DNA of 64,000 bases from Streptomyces polyasparticus (GCF_014493765.1 NZ_JACTVJ010000007.1:62001-126000), one strand, 5' to 3'. Shown: positions 10,602 through 19,118, counted from the first letter of the stretch. Made by a program: numbers and translations. The notes: generated from the letters alone by a model not told the origin.

Positions 10602-10919
10602 TCACTTCCCCATGGTTCGTGCCGTGAGGTGGGCGGCGGTGTCGGTGTGTGACGCCGTGAGTCGTGCGAGGGCGTCGCGTTCGCCGAGCATGTATGCCGC
10701 CATCGTGATCTTGAGGTTGTGTGCGTCGATGCGGGCGCGGACTGTTCGTGTCACGTAGGCGCCCGTGGGGAGGGCGACGGCGATCGTTGCGAGGGCGGCG
10801 CCGATGATGAGGGGCGCTTTTCGCCTTCGGGTGATGCCGGTTGTGATGCGGTAGAGCGCGGCGACGCCGATTGGGACGGGGCGAGTCTCGTCCGGTTGGC
10901 GACGGTGGTTGACGTGCAC
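10602..10919 (-). CDS. small membrane protein downstream of repressor
   Basis: About 105 residues if started at the GTG at 10919, which has GGGGAGGA only two to three bases upstream; an ATG at 10979 would overlap the repressor gene and add 20 residues, so the start is uncertain. A basic N-terminus is followed by one hydrophobic helix (APLIIGAALATIAVALPTGA) and a helical tail. It lies between repressor and integrase on the same strand, probably a lysogenic operon. No family recognised; such a position suits a lysogeny or exclusion function, but that is a guess. Confidence 0.6.
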   Translation of the reverse strand: MHVNHRRQPDETRPVPIGVAALYRITTGITRRRKAPLIIGAALATIAVALPTGAYVTRTVRARIDAHNLKITMAAYMLGERDALARLTASHTDTAAHLTARTMGK

Positions 10920-10942
10920 GTTCCTCCCCTTGCTTGCCTTGC

Positions 10943-11362
10943 CTAGTGGCTGGCACCCCCCCTGAGGCGCCGTACCCATGCGGTGAACAGGTCTTTGTCC
11001 TCGCCCGTGATCCCGAGGCCGTCGGCGGCTTCCTCTGGTGTGAGGCTGCCGCGGGGCGGCGCGGTGGGGGCGCCGGGGGCGGGGAGGTCTGTTTCAGCGA
11101 CCCGGCCGGACCGGATCAGCAGCTCGCGCAGGTCGATGGCAAGGTGTCGGGACAGGGCGGTCAACAGGCCGATGTCCGGTTTTCCTTGGCCTCGGAGCAG
11201 TCGGGAAATGCTCGACTGGGAGACGCCCAGCTCGGCGCCGAGGCGGGTCTGTACGCCTGCGCGTGGGTCGTCTACGTCGTAATCACTCTTTCTCAGCTCC
11301 TCCGCTAGCCATGTGCGGAACGCCTGGGCGTCCGCGTCGGGTCGGTTGGTCTCCTTCGGCAT
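10943..11362 (-). CDS. XRE-family phage repressor
   Basis: A 139-residue protein with a helix-turn-helix near residues 38-66 (RLGAELGVSQSSISRLLRGQGKPDIG), typical of lambda-repressor-like DNA-binding domains, and a Pro-rich link to a short C-terminal segment. No peptidase (LexA/CI-type) domain is present. It is divergent from the Cro-like gene, and its ATG overlaps the first of several GC-rich palindromes, so autoregulation is likely. It is the best candidate for the prophage immunity repressor. Confidence 0.85.
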   Translation of the reverse strand: MPKETNRPDADAQAFRTWLAEELRKSDYDVDDPRAGVQTRLGAELGVSQSSISRLLRGQGKPDIGLLTALSRHLAIDLRELLIRSGRVAETDLPAPGAPTAPPRGSLTPEEAADGLGITGEDKDLFTAWVRRLRGGASH

Positions 11363-11391
11363 GCGCGCATGCTAACCGTCATGCGCGCATG
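11359..11391. promoter_or_regulatory. tandem GCATGCGCGCATGC operator palindromes
   Basis: GCATGCGCGCATGC at 11359-11372 and CATGCGCGCATG at 11380-11391 are perfect palindromes 21 bp apart centre to centre (two helical turns) at the repressor start codon. Likely repressor operators. Confidence 0.65.
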
Positions 11392-11536
11392 CATGCCATG
11401 CGTTGCTGAATATTGACCTACTTCGGCCGTCAGCACGCTTCGTCGGGGTCGTTTCGCCACTCTGAGACCTGCACTATACGCGGACCGTCGCCATCAGTCG
11501 CACATCCATTCGATATATGCCGGAGACAAGTTCCAG

Positions 11537-11603
11537 CTATGCACGCTTGCATAGATCGAAGTGGCGACCTATCGTCCATCCATCCGCGCATAGCCGTTAT
11601 GCG
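11537..11603. promoter_or_regulatory. two further operator-like palindromes before the Cro-like gene
   Basis: CTATGCA-CGCT-TGCATAG (11537-11554, 7-bp arms) and CGCATA-GCCGT-TATGCG (11587-11603, 6-bp arms). Both carry the ATGC half-site motif seen at 11359-11391 and lie just upstream of the rightward early operon, whose promoter they probably control. The 11392-11625 gap otherwise holds no convincing gene. Confidence 0.6.
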
Positions 11604-11625
11604 TGAACAGATGGAGGGGGCTTGT

Positions 11626-11856
11626 GTGTCGCTCGTCATCTTCCGGCGCGCCCGCTACGAGGAGTTGGCCGCGCGCAGCGGACACCACCGCATCACCGAC
11701 CGCGCCAACGCTCTTGGCGTGGACGGAGCCACGATCTACCGCCTGATCGGCGGGAAGCACGTCCCGACCCTGCACACGGTGCTGCGTATCGCAGCGACCT
11801 ACGGCGTCGCCGTCGAGGACCTGGTCGCCCTGTCCGAGAAGGAGGCCCAGGCATGA
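11626..11856 (+). CDS. Cro-like HTH protein
   Basis: A 76-residue protein starting at GTG 11626, five bases after GGAGGGGG (11613-11620); an ATG at 11599 lies inside an operator and is less likely. It is almost all one XRE-type domain: DRANALGVDGATIYRLIGGKHVPTL is the helix-turn-helix. Transcribed away from the repressor with shared operators between them, it fits the Cro/early-regulator role. First gene of the rightward early operon; its stop overlaps the next ATG. Confidence 0.8.
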   Translation: MSLVIFRRARYEELAARSGHHRITDRANALGVDGATIYRLIGGKHVPTLHTVLRIAATYGVAVEDLVALSEKEAQA

Positions 11857-12077
11857 CGCGTGCCGTCATCCCCAAGGCGCAGGCCTTCGCGAACGCGCGC
11901 GCCGCCCTGGACGCCGCACGGGCCCGCCGGGACTCGATGCCGATCCGCGCCGCCGCCGAGGCAGCAGCGGCCGGCAGCCGGCTGAGCGCCGACGAAATCG
12001 AGCTGATCATCCGCCGCCTGCGACGCCAGGCACAGAGCGCGCACCCCGACCTCACCGCCCGCCCGGCTGCGGCCTGA
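11853..12077 (+). CDS. small helical early protein
   Basis: A 74-residue Ala/Arg-rich protein whose ATG overlaps the stop of the Cro-like gene (ATGA), so translation is probably coupled. Predicted mostly helical, with a basic segment ELIIRRLRRQAQSAHP. No family recognised. Its size, charge and position make it one possible recombination directionality factor or regulator, without direct evidence. Confidence 0.65.
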   Translation: MTRAVIPKAQAFANARAALDAARARRDSMPIRAAAEAAAAGSRLSADEIELIIRRLRRQAQSAHPDLTARPAAA

Positions 12078-12091
12078 TCAGGAGGGACCGC

Positions 12092-12460
12092 ATGATTCAC
12101 GCCCAGCTGACCCCCGACGGGGCCGCGGTGCGCCTGCCGCTTCTCGACCGCGCCGCGCGCCTGCTCGACGACCTCGCCCTCGCCTACGCCGAAGCACCCG
12201 AGGCCGTCGCCGCGCTGCTCGGCGTCCACGCCCACGGAGTCGCCCGGCTCGCGCACGCGACCGGCGACCCGGACATGCCCGAGCACGAGCGCGCCATCCG
12301 CGCCGCCGAGGCCGACGGATCACGCGAGGCCCTGCTCGACGAGTGCCCCGTCGCCGATCACCTCGACGTCCTGCTCGAACCGGCCGCCGCCCGCCGTCTC
12401 GCCAGCCAGCTGAACCACCACGCCGCCAGCGCCGCCGACAACCGGAGTGCCGCAGCATGA
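12092..12460 (+). CDS. early phage protein of unknown function
   Basis: A 122-residue, Ala/His/Asp-rich helical protein (two His pairs, HAHG and NHH). ATG at 12092 follows GGAGGG by about seven bases. Its end overlaps the ERF gene start, tying it to the recombination operon. No family recognised. Confidence 0.7.
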   Translation: MIHAQLTPDGAAVRLPLLDRAARLLDDLALAYAEAPEAVAALLGVHAHGVARLAHATGDPDMPEHERAIRAAEADGSREALLDECPVADHLDVLLEPAAARRLASQLNHHAASAADNRSAAA

Positions 12461-13365
12461 CCAGCCCCGTACCCGAGACCACACCCCGTATCGAGACGGC
12501 CTATGTGCCCGCTCCCGACGGAGCACCCGCGGACGCTCCCCGGATCTTTCAGGTGATCCACGGAGTCATGCGCGAGGTGATGCCCGTCGCCAAGGGACAG
12601 CGCAACACCCAGCAGAACTACAGCTTCCGGGGCGTCGACGACGCGATGTCCGCCATGGCCGGCCCAATGCGCGCGCACGGCTGTTTCATCGCGCCCGAGG
12701 TCATCGAGCACCGGCAGCGCCCGCGCGGCGACAAGGGCACGCACACCGTCGTGACGATGCTGTTCCGCGTCTTCGGCCCAGCCGGTGACTGCCTGCTCGT
12801 CACCGTGCCGGGTGAGGCCATGGACATGGGCGACAAGAGCACGAACAAGGCGATGTCCGCCGCGCTCAAGTACATGTTGTTTCAGGTCTTCATGATCCCC
12901 ATCGACGCGCGTTCGATCGACGACGGCGACCGGGACGCCCCTGCCGTCAACAACGCCCCGCGCCAGCAGCAGAGCAAGCACCAGCCGCGCCGTGCGAAGC
13001 GACCGCGCCGCGACTACCTCGCCGAGGCCCGTAAGGCGCCCTCCCCCGAGGCATTCGCGAAGGTGCGCGCCGCGGCCGTCGCCGACGGCGCCCCCGCCGA
13101 GTACGTCGCACAGCTCGACCAGGTCGACGCGAGCAAGCGCCGCGCAGCCGCCGAGCAGCGGCCACAGGCGCCCGCCGGCGAGGAACACGGGGCCGCGATG
13201 GGCGAGCTGTTCGACGCCGCGCGCAGCGCGGGGGTGACCGATCGCGCCGAGGTCGAGCAGCTGGTCGCCGCGCGCCACGGCGTGAAGCCGGCCGAGGCCA
13301 CGCTCGAGCAGCTGCGCGAGATGCGCGACGACCTGCTCGACGCGGCGAGAGGAGCGCGCGCATGA
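12457..13365 (+). CDS. erf: ERF-type single-strand annealing protein
   Basis: A 302-residue protein of the ERF superfamily, which anneals complementary DNA strands during phage recombination and genome circularisation. The start ATG at 12457 overlaps the previous stop. The N-terminal half contains RIFQVIHGVMREV, NYSFRGVDDAMSAM and, around residue 115-140, GEAMDMGDKSTNKAMSAALKYML, the conserved ERF core. The C-terminal third is charged, with low-complexity stretches, and ends in a helical domain (GVTDRAEVEQLVAARHG). It partners functionally with the SSB encoded at 16436. Confidence 0.88.
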   Translation: MTSPVPETTPRIETAYVPAPDGAPADAPRIFQVIHGVMREVMPVAKGQRNTQQNYSFRGVDDAMSAMAGPMRAHGCFIAPEVIEHRQRPRGDKGTHTVVTMLFRVFGPAGDCLLVTVPGEAMDMGDKSTNKAMSAALKYMLFQVFMIPIDARSIDDGDRDAPAVNNAPRQQQSKHQPRRAKRPRRDYLAEARKAPSPEAFAKVRAAAVADGAPAEYVAQLDQVDASKRRAAAEQRPQAPAGEEHGAAMGELFDAARSAGVTDRAEVEQLVAARHGVKPAEATLEQLREMRDDLLDAARGARA

Positions 13366-13916
13366 CCGCCGAGCAGCCGGTCGAGTCACTGCGGGACCTC
13401 GCCACGCAGGCCGCAGTGTTGAAGCTGCTCGCGGAACGGGTGGCCGCCGAGCAGAAGGTCGTGCGGGCCCGGACGCAGCGCGCCCTCGACGCGGCGCAAA
13501 AGCGCGACGGAACCGAGCGCGTCGGCGCTTTTCTCCCCGGCGGCGAGCAGGTCGCCACGATCGCGATACGCAAGGGCGAGACGGGGCCTGTCGTCGAGGA
13601 CGAGGAAGCCCTCGCCCGATGGGTGCGCCAGCAGTGGCCAGGCGAAGAGTGGACCGAGACGCGCATCGTGCGCACGGTCAAGGCATGGAAGCTCGCCGAA
13701 CTGCTCGGCGAGATGGGCGCCGCCGGCGCCGCGAAGCTGGTCGACAAGGTCACCGGTGAAGTTCTCGACGTGCCGGGCGTCGCCATCAAGCCGACGCGTG
13801 CCCGTACGCACGGCATCACGTGGCGTACCGGCGGGAAGGCGGCGACGGCCGACGCGTGGCGCACGGGCGCCCTCGCCGGGCAGTTGGCCGCGCTTACCGC
13901 GGAGGTCGAGCAGTGA
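13362..13916 (+). CDS. ERF-associated phage protein
   Basis: A 184-residue protein overlapping the ERF gene by ATGA. The N-terminal half is a likely coiled coil (ATQAAVLKLLAERVAAEQK), followed by GAFLPGGEQVATIAIRKG, a beta-rich segment that recalls proteins encoded beside phage annealing proteins. No enzymatic motif seen. Likely DNA metabolism or nuclease modulation by context only. Confidence 0.7.
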   Translation: MTAEQPVESLRDLATQAAVLKLLAERVAAEQKVVRARTQRALDAAQKRDGTERVGAFLPGGEQVATIAIRKGETGPVVEDEEALARWVRQQWPGEEWTETRIVRTVKAWKLAELLGEMGAAGAAKLVDKVTGEVLDVPGVAIKPTRARTHGITWRTGGKAATADAWRTGALAGQLAALTAEVEQ

Positions 13917-14161
13917 GCGCCCGGGCCCCCGAGGTGAGGCTCACCCGCACGCGCCGGCTGCTCGATGCGCCGCCGGTCAAGCACGTGCCTGGGCAGCTCG
14001 CCGTCGAGGTCGAGCCCCCGCTCGTCGAGGACGCACCGCCGCGCGTGTGCCAGCACGGCAACCCGCGATGCGGCGCCGTTCCCGTCCGGCCGTATCCGTG
14101 TGGGTTGCGGTGCGAGGAGCACCAACCAGCCCGTACCCGCCCCTACTTCCGCGCCGCGTGA
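13913..14161 (+). CDS. small zinc-ribbon-like protein
   Basis: An 82-residue protein from GTG 13913 (GTGA overlap with the preceding stop). The second half has CQHGNPRC and, further on, CGLRCEEH, a four-cysteine pattern that could bind zinc. Rest is basic and Pro-rich. Unknown function, early operon. Confidence 0.65.
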   Translation: MSARAPEVRLTRTRRLLDAPPVKHVPGQLAVEVEPPLVEDAPPRVCQHGNPRCGAVPVRPYPCGLRCEEHQPARTRPYFRAA

Positions 14162-14194
14162 GCCCGCACCGATCCGGACAGGAGAACAACCCCC

Positions 14195-15151
14195 GTGCCA
14201 TGGTTCAAGGTTGACGACACCGCCCACGCGCACCCCAAGTTGCTCAAGGCCGGTAATGCCGCGCTTGGCCTGTGGGTTCGTGCCGGCGCCTACGCTGCTC
14301 AGCACCTCACCGAGGGCGTAGTACCGGGCGTCGTCGCCCAGCTGTACGGCACCGCCCCGCAGGCTCGAAAGCTGCTCGCGGCCGGCCTGTGGCACGCATC
14401 CGGCCACGACTGTTCGCGGTGTGTGCAGCCTGCGGCCGGCGACTACGTGATGCACGACTTCCTGATCTACAACCCCAGTCGGGCGCGCGTCGAGGACGAC
14501 CGCGCACGGGCCGCCGAGCGCCAGCAGCGGGCCCGCGAACGCGCCGCCGAACAGCGGACCCAGGAGCGTAATCCGCTCGATTCGTCGGCCAATCGTCTGC
14601 GAATCGAGGACGATTCGAGGCCGGAAAGTCGCGAACCGTCTGCGAATCAGATCGAGTTTCCGGACGACATCCCAGGTCAAAGGGACCTGTCACAGCGTGA
14701 CGGAGCCAGCCCGTCACGGTCCCCCCGTCCCGACCCGACCCGTCCCGCTGTACCTCCTGCGGAGGTACAGCTAGCTAGCTACGGCTCGACGCCTGCCGTC
14801 CCGGTGAACTGTCGACCGTTGCGGGACGCGCTCACCGCGGCCGGCGTCGTCGTCGAGTGGTCCCTAGCCGAGGCCGATTGGTTCCGCCTCGAGGCGATCG
14901 TCAAGCGGACCGCCGTCGGCGCCCTGGTCGACCACGCCCGCGAGCAGTGGCGCCGCGCCCGCTCTCGCCCGCGCTCCGTGCGGTACTTCCTGCCCGGCTG
15001 GACCGCGCTTCCCCCGGTACCCGCCGGCGCCCCGACCTCGCCCAGCGCGGACGTGATCCCCCTCGACGCCGCTCGCCCGGGCCGCGTGCAGCGCGCCGCC
15101 GACCTGTTCCGTACGGCCGCCCTCGACGACGTGAAGGAGTCCGCCCAGTGA
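14195..15151 (+). CDS. phage replication-initiation-like protein
   Basis: A 318-residue protein starting at GTG 14195 (GGAG about ten bases upstream). The N-terminal ~100 residues (MPWFKVDDTAHAHPKLLKAGN, then LGLWVRAGAYAAQHLTEGVVP) form the winged-helix-like module often found at the front of phage replisome organisers. A charged, disordered middle (about 105-210) leads to a C-terminal helical part (about 215-295) with LFRTAALDD at the end. No helicase or primase motif is present. By position between annealing and SSB genes it probably recruits the host replisome; the exact role is inferred. Confidence 0.65.
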   Translation: MPWFKVDDTAHAHPKLLKAGNAALGLWVRAGAYAAQHLTEGVVPGVVAQLYGTAPQARKLLAAGLWHASGHDCSRCVQPAAGDYVMHDFLIYNPSRARVEDDRARAAERQQRARERAAEQRTQERNPLDSSANRLRIEDDSRPESREPSANQIEFPDDIPGQRDLSQRDGASPSRSPRPDPTRPAVPPAEVQLASYGSTPAVPVNCRPLRDALTAAGVVVEWSLAEADWFRLEAIVKRTAVGALVDHAREQWRRARSRPRSVRYFLPGWTALPPVPAGAPTSPSADVIPLDAARPGRVQRAADLFRTAALDDVKESAQ

Positions 15152-15843
15152 ACCGGCCCGAAGTTGCTGCCCTGCTCGCCTACGCCGTGCGCCTCGACCC
15201 GCGCAGTGCCCCCACTGATCAGGCCGCCGCCGACGAAGTGCTCGACCAGTGGGCCGACCTGCTCGCCGACGTTCCGCCGAGCGCCCCGCACCCGACCGGC
15301 CGCAGCTGGGATGCCGCACAGGTAGTGCGCCACCACATCGCAACCAGCCCGTACCCGATCAAGCCGTCGGACGTGTCCCGGCCGTGGCACGATTTCCGCC
15401 GCGACGTCGTCGACCGCCACCACGACCCCGTTCCCGCGGCCAACCCCGATGATCCGGCCGCCTACCGGGCCGAACTGCTCGGCACCCGGCACGCCGTCGC
15501 CATCGGCGCCGTTTCGGCCGCCACGTTCCGCGAGCTGACCGGCACAAGTCGCGAGCAACGCGAGCACGTTGCGGCCGAACGCCTTGCCGCCCTCGGCGAC
15601 TACGTGCCCCGGACCGTGCGCGACGCCCTCACCGCGTACCGGCCGCGCCGCGCTGAGCGGGAACGCCTCGCCGTCGAGGGCCTGCCGGACCCGCTCGACG
15701 TGCCGTGCCCGTACGAGCAGTGCCGTGCCCGCACAGGCGAGCCGTGCGTCAACTACCGGCGCACCCCGCGCAGTTCGGCGCACCCCTCGCGCCTCGATCT
15801 CGCCACCGGCAAACAGCAAGACAGGGCAGCTCACGCCCTCTAA
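15148..15843 (+). CDS. early phage protein with zinc-finger-like C-terminus
   Basis: A 231-residue protein from GTG 15148 (GTGA overlap). The N-terminus is similar in style to primosome-associated proteins: [15 protein letters not shown], then [14 protein letters not shown] and a [14 protein letters not shown] stretch. The C-terminus has [18 protein letters not shown], a Cys-rich motif shared by many actinophage and plasmid proteins, followed by SAHPSR. Probably a loader or replication accessory with the preceding gene. Confidence 0.65.
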   Translation: MNRPEVAALLAYAVRLDPRSAPTDQAAADEVLDQWADLLADVPPSAPHPTGRSWDAAQVVRHHIATSPYPIKPSDVSRPWHDFRRDVVDRHHDPVPAANPDDPAAYRAELLGTRHAVAIGAVSAATFRELTGTSREQREHVAAERLAALGDYVPRTVRDALTAYRPRRAERERLAVEGLPDPLDVPCPYEQCRARTGEPCVNYRRTPRSSAHPSRLDLATGKQQDRAAHAL

Positions 15844-15846
15844 TAT

Positions 15847-15881
15847 CCATGCATGCATAGCTAGTCATCGCGCATGCATGG
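15847..15881. promoter_or_regulatory. 10-bp inverted repeat related to repressor operators
   Basis: CCATGCATGC (15847-15856) and GCATGCATGG (15872-15881) are perfect inverted arms. They lie in the only gap in this early block, upstream of the HNH gene, and share the ATGCATGC/GCGCATGC words of the immunity region, so the repressor may bind here too. Confidence 0.55.
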
Positions 15882-15923
15882 CCGTTCGCTCGTACGTCTA
15901 CGTCACGACGGAGGTACATCCCC

Positions 15924-16436
15924 ATGCAACGGCCCACCCCTGCCGCCCGGTTCGCCGTCAAGGTGACCGCCTCGGGCCCCTGGTCGCTCCGCCGGAACTG
16001 CCCCGGCCCCTGCCACCTATGGAGCGGCAGTCAGAACGAGAAGGGCTACGGAACGTTCTGGCTCGACGGCCGCACGGTCAAAGCCCACCGCTACGCATTC
16101 GAGCAGGCCAACGGCCCCATACCCGCCGGCCTCGAGGTCGACCACCGATGCCGGCGCCGCGAATGCGTCGCCCCCGCCCACCTCGAGGCCGTTACCCACC
16201 GCACCAACATCCTCCGCTCGACCAACCACGTCGCCGCCCGAGCCGCCGTGACGCACTGCCCGGCCGGCCACCCCTACGACCAGGCGAACACCTACCGCGC
16301 ACCGAACGGAACCCGGAAGTGCCGGGCGTGCAAGAACGCATCCGCCCGCGCCGCCCGCCGCCGCGCCCGCAAGGACCGCCTCGCCGTCGTCGCACCCATC
16401 CGCCCAACCATCCCCACCCTCGAAAGGGCCGCGTAA
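15924..16436 (+). CDS. HNH endonuclease
   Basis: A 170-residue HNH nuclease. Core: [41 protein letters not shown] (read in two parts, about residues 60-100), giving the H-N-H-like fold with DH and the C-x4-C type knuckle, then a zinc-binding tail CPAGHPYDQ...CRACKN. Such free-standing HNH enzymes in phages are either homing endonucleases or packaging/recombination nucleases. This one sits in the early region, between a putative operator and the SSB gene, and its stop overlaps the SSB start (TAATG). Homing origin is possible. Confidence 0.85.
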   Translation: MQRPTPAARFAVKVTASGPWSLRRNCPGPCHLWSGSQNEKGYGTFWLDGRTVKAHRYAFEQANGPIPAGLEVDHRCRRRECVAPAHLEAVTHRTNILRSTNHVAARAAVTHCPAGHPYDQANTYRAPNGTRKCRACKNASARAARRRARKDRLAVVAPIRPTIPTLERAA

Positions 16437-16891
16437 TGAGTGGCGAGACCCCCATCACCATGACCGGCAACGTCGTTGCCGACCCCGAACTACGGTTCAC
16501 CCCGGCCGGCGCCGCCGTCTGCAACTTCCGCATGGCCGCAACGCCCCGGAAGTTCAACCGGCAAACCAACGCATGGGAGGACGGCGAGCCGCTGTTCCTC
16601 GGCGTCGCCGTCTGGCGCCAGCAGGCCGAACACGTCGCCTCATCGGTCCTGCGCGGTATGCGCGTGATCGTCGTTGGCCACCTCACCCAGCGCCAGTACG
16701 AGGACCGCGAGGGCAAGACCCGTTCCTCGTACGAAATCCAGGCCGACGAGGTCGCCCCGTCCCTGCTCCGCGCAACCGCCGTCGTCACCAAGGCCAACGG
16801 CACACAGCAGGGCGCCCCACAGGCGTACGGCCAGCAGCCCGCCGGCGACCAGTGGGCGACGGGCGGATACGGCAACGAACCCGCGTACTGA
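16436..16891 (+). CDS. ssb: single-stranded DNA-binding protein
   Basis: A 151-residue SSB: OB-fold residues 1-110 with [36 protein letters not shown] and [13 protein letters not shown]. It protects single strands during phage replication and ERF-mediated annealing. The glutamine/glycine-rich tail ends GNEPAY; the usual acidic DDDIPF-type tip that recruits host repair proteins is missing, so this SSB may act mainly for the phage. Confidence 0.93.
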   Translation: MSGETPITMTGNVVADPELRFTPAGAAVCNFRMAATPRKFNRQTNAWEDGEPLFLGVAVWRQQAEHVASSVLRGMRVIVVGHLTQRQYEDREGKTRSSYEIQADEVAPSLLRATAVVTKANGTQQGAPQAYGQQPAGDQWATGGYGNEPAY

Positions 16892-16987
16892 CCACGGCTC
16901 CGCAACCGGCGCGCGTCCGGTCGCGGGCCGCCCCGCGCGCGTGAGCAGCGCCTCGACCCTCTCGACCTGAGACAGGAGCACCGCCCC

Positions 16988-17350
16988 GTGACCCGCTTCC
17001 CCGCCGTCTCCCACGACACCCGCCATCCGACAGCCGCCGCGGATTGGGTGGCCGACGTACGCGACGCCCTCGCGTTCCACCACGGCGAGCAGCAGCCTGC
17101 CCTTCTCACGCTGCGCGACGTGTTGCTCGACGACGCACCGCGCACCCCTGAGCAGGCCCTCGCCGCCGCCCGTGTGCTGCTCGCCGCCCACACCCGCGAA
17201 CTGTCCGTCCTCGCCCGGCAGCACACCGACGACTACCGCGACGAGCACGGCGTCAACCGCGGCACGCGCGGCCTGCTCACCGGCATGGCCCACATCCGCA
17301 GGCAGCTCGACGCGCACGCGATCACCCTCGACGGCGAGGCCGGCCTGTGA
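16988..17350 (+). CDS. early phage protein of unknown function
   Basis: A 120-residue protein from GTG 16988, helical, with charged segments (DWVADVRDALAFHHGEQQ; GLLTGMAHIRRQLDAH). Helical composition without metal or nucleotide motifs. Its end overlaps the following gene (GTGA). Unknown. Confidence 0.65.
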   Translation: MTRFPAVSHDTRHPTAAADWVADVRDALAFHHGEQQPALLTLRDVLLDDAPRTPEQALAAARVLLAAHTRELSVLARQHTDDYRDEHGVNRGTRGLLTGMAHIRRQLDAHAITLDGEAGL

Positions 17351-17565
17351 GCGACCTCGTATGGACGCTCGCCGTCCTCCTGTTCATCGCATCCTGTGTG
17401 CCCATGGCCCGATGGGCCTGCCGCGAGGACCCGGGGCCACTCGCCCGCAACCACGAACGTGACGTCGACCGCGCGCTGTTGCGCCTCGCCAAGGGGGAAG
17501 GGCGATGCCCTCACGACTGCATCACGTGCCGCGTGCTCGCCGAACGCTCCCAGGGGAACCGATGA
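17347..17565 (+). CDS. small membrane-anchored Cys-rich protein
   Basis: A 72-residue protein from GTG 17347: N-terminal hydrophobic helix (VWTLAVLLFIASCVPMA), then a soluble tail with CPHDCITC, a likely metal-binding cluster. Overlaps both neighbours by 4 bases. Unknown function. Confidence 0.6.
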   Translation: MSDLVWTLAVLLFIASCVPMARWACREDPGPLARNHERDVDRALLRLAKGEGRCPHDCITCRVLAERSQGNR

Positions 17566-17948
17566 CCCGCCGTAGCCGCGAGCAGCGCGCCGCCGAGCGC
17601 AGCGCCCGCCGCGCTTCCCTGTTCGTGCTGCTCGACCGCGCCCAGCGCCGCGGCAGTCTCACAGCCGCCGAGGCCGCCCTGTTGCGGGCCCACGTCGAGG
17701 CCGAGGTCGCCGAGTGCGACCGCTACCGCGCGGAGGCCGGCGGACAGCAGGCCGCCGTACGACGTGAGCAGCAGCGCGTACGCGCCGCCGAGGCCGCGAT
17801 CTGCGAGGGCGAGGCCCTACTCGCCGACGTGCGCACCGTCCTGCCTGCAGACGCCCGGCCACGCCTCGGCCTGCCCAACACCCTCGCCTACGAGAACGGC
17901 CGACACGACATGGCCGACGCCGTGCGCAACGTCCTCGACCAGCCGTGA
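17562..17948 (+). CDS. coiled-coil early protein
   Basis: A 128-residue, strongly helical protein (REQRAAERSARRASLF; RAEAGGQQAAVRREQQRVRAAEA) that overlaps the upstream stop (ATGA). The C-terminus LGLPNTLAYENGRHDMADAVRNVL may be a small separate element. No family recognised. Confidence 0.6.
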   Translation: MTRRSREQRAAERSARRASLFVLLDRAQRRGSLTAAEAALLRAHVEAEVAECDRYRAEAGGQQAAVRREQQRVRAAEAAICEGEALLADVRTVLPADARPRLGLPNTLAYENGRHDMADAVRNVLDQP

Positions 17949-18772
17949 GCACCAGGAGCAGCCACACCATGACGACCACCCTCGCCACCTCACCGACCGC
18001 ACATCGCGCAGCCGTTGACCTCGCCGCCGTCCGCGAGCAGTGGGGCGACCTGCTCGCAGCTATCGGCCGCCGCCCAGCTGCTGAATGGCCGCCCCGTGAC
18101 TCGCGCGCATACATCGACGGACACCTCGCCGAGCAGAGCGACGACGTCGACGACGAGCAGCCCGTCGAGACCGTTGGTCGACTCCCCTTGCTCCTGCGCG
18201 AGCACCCCGCCCCGCTCAACCTCGGCGCCCTCGATGCCGCGATCGAGGTCGAGCGCGAGCTATTCGACCTCGCCGATCAGGTCGCTGGTGCCGTACAGCG
18301 CCCCATCCGTGCGGCATTCCCGCATCGCGGCCAATATCGGCACGACTCAGCCGATGCCGCCGACCCTGCTCGGTGGCACTACCAGGCCCCCACCTCACCG
18401 GGGTCTCGCGCGTTTGGTCTGCACTGGGCCGCCGTATGGCTCGAGGGGCGCGCCCTCGAGGAGATGCACGGCGACCTGTTCCGGCCGATGCCCGTCCGCC
18501 TGCTCGACCACATCGCCTTGACCGCGCACCGTGCGCGCCGGACTGTCGAGCGGTCACTCGGCCGCGATGGGCGAACAACCACGCTTGACGCGCCGTGCCC
18601 GTACTGCGGGGGACAGCTCGCCGGCCATACACGGTCCGGTGGCGAGCCTGTGGTCACCTGCTCGACCGGATCAGCCTGCGGGGCGCCTGTCCTGCTCGAC
18701 GATCGGCACCGCCGAGCATGGCGGGGCGCCGAACTTGTCGGCCTGTTCGTTGCGATGGAGAGCAGGCGCTGA
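17945..18772 (+). CDS. phage protein with C-terminal zinc ribbon
   Basis: A 275-residue protein. The GTG at 17945 overlaps the previous stop, the habit of this operon; an ATG at 17969 with AGGAG 11 bases upstream is an alternative. It has a helical middle (EEMHGDLFRPMPVRLLDHIALTAHRARRTVE) and a C-terminal zinc ribbon (CPYCGG, then CSTGSACG). Last gene of this early run before a gap. Function unknown. Confidence 0.65.
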   Translation: MSTRSSHTMTTTLATSPTAHRAAVDLAAVREQWGDLLAAIGRRPAAEWPPRDSRAYIDGHLAEQSDDVDDEQPVETVGRLPLLLREHPAPLNLGALDAAIEVERELFDLADQVAGAVQRPIRAAFPHRGQYRHDSADAADPARWHYQAPTSPGSRAFGLHWAAVWLEGRALEEMHGDLFRPMPVRLLDHIALTAHRARRTVERSLGRDGRTTTLDAPCPYCGGQLAGHTRSGGEPVVTCSTGSACGAPVLLDDRHRRAWRGAELVGLFVAMESRR

Positions 18773-18848
18773 GCCCCACCGGGCGAGGCCCGCGGCCGGC
18801 GGGAAAGGGGGGCACCCGACGGCCGCGGCATCGCTACTAGGGCGATCG

Positions 18849-18971
18849 TCAAAGATCGCCGCGGAATAGTTCCACGACGACAGCCCACAGAGCGCGAACA
18901 CCCAGTGCGACCGCCACGCGCGATGCAAGCTCGCGCGTGATCTTTGACCTCTTGGTCGATTCCTCGGCCAT
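18849..18971 (-). CDS. 40-aa reverse-strand protein in the early region
   Basis: A short reverse gene starting ATG 18971, preceded by a very strong GGAGGAGGAG site about three bases upstream. It encodes 40 residues: a charged start (MAEESTKRSKITRE) and an amphipathic or membrane-associating helix (RVAVALGVRALWAVVVEL). The stop lies inside the hairpin GGCGATC/GATCGCC (18841-18860). It opposes all neighbours. Excellent ribosome site argues it is real; no function can be assigned. Confidence 0.55.
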   Translation of the reverse strand: MAEESTKRSKITRELASRVAVALGVRALWAVVVELFRGDL

Positions 18972-18994
18972 GTCTCCTCCTCCTGTTTACGGCG

Positions 18995-19022
18995 GGCCCG
19001 ACGCGCCTAGACGCGTCGGGCC
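18995..19022. terminator. 11-bp GC-rich hairpin
   Basis: GGCCCGACGCG (18995-19005) and its exact complement (19012-19022) around a 6-nt loop, between the reverse small gene and the next rightward operon. Probably a terminator or insulating hairpin. Confidence 0.6.
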
Positions 19023-19095
19023 AGTCCCCCAATCGGAGGTGAAGACCAAACCAACTTACCTATGAACACGTGGAGTTGGCAGAGCAACCCCTCTT

Positions 19096-19118
19096 GTACT
19101 CAGTTCAGAACTCAGTAC
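19096..19118. promoter_or_regulatory. 23-bp operator-like palindrome
   Basis: GTACT-C-AGTTC-A-GAACT-C-AGTAC is a near-perfect palindrome (10 of 11 pairs) 52 bp before the ATG at 19170. It also reads as a direct repeat ACTCAGTTCAGA/ACTCAGTACAGT (19098-19121). It differs from the ATGC-type immunity operators, so a second regulator is suggested. The 18973-19169 gap holds no other gene I can support. Confidence 0.5.
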
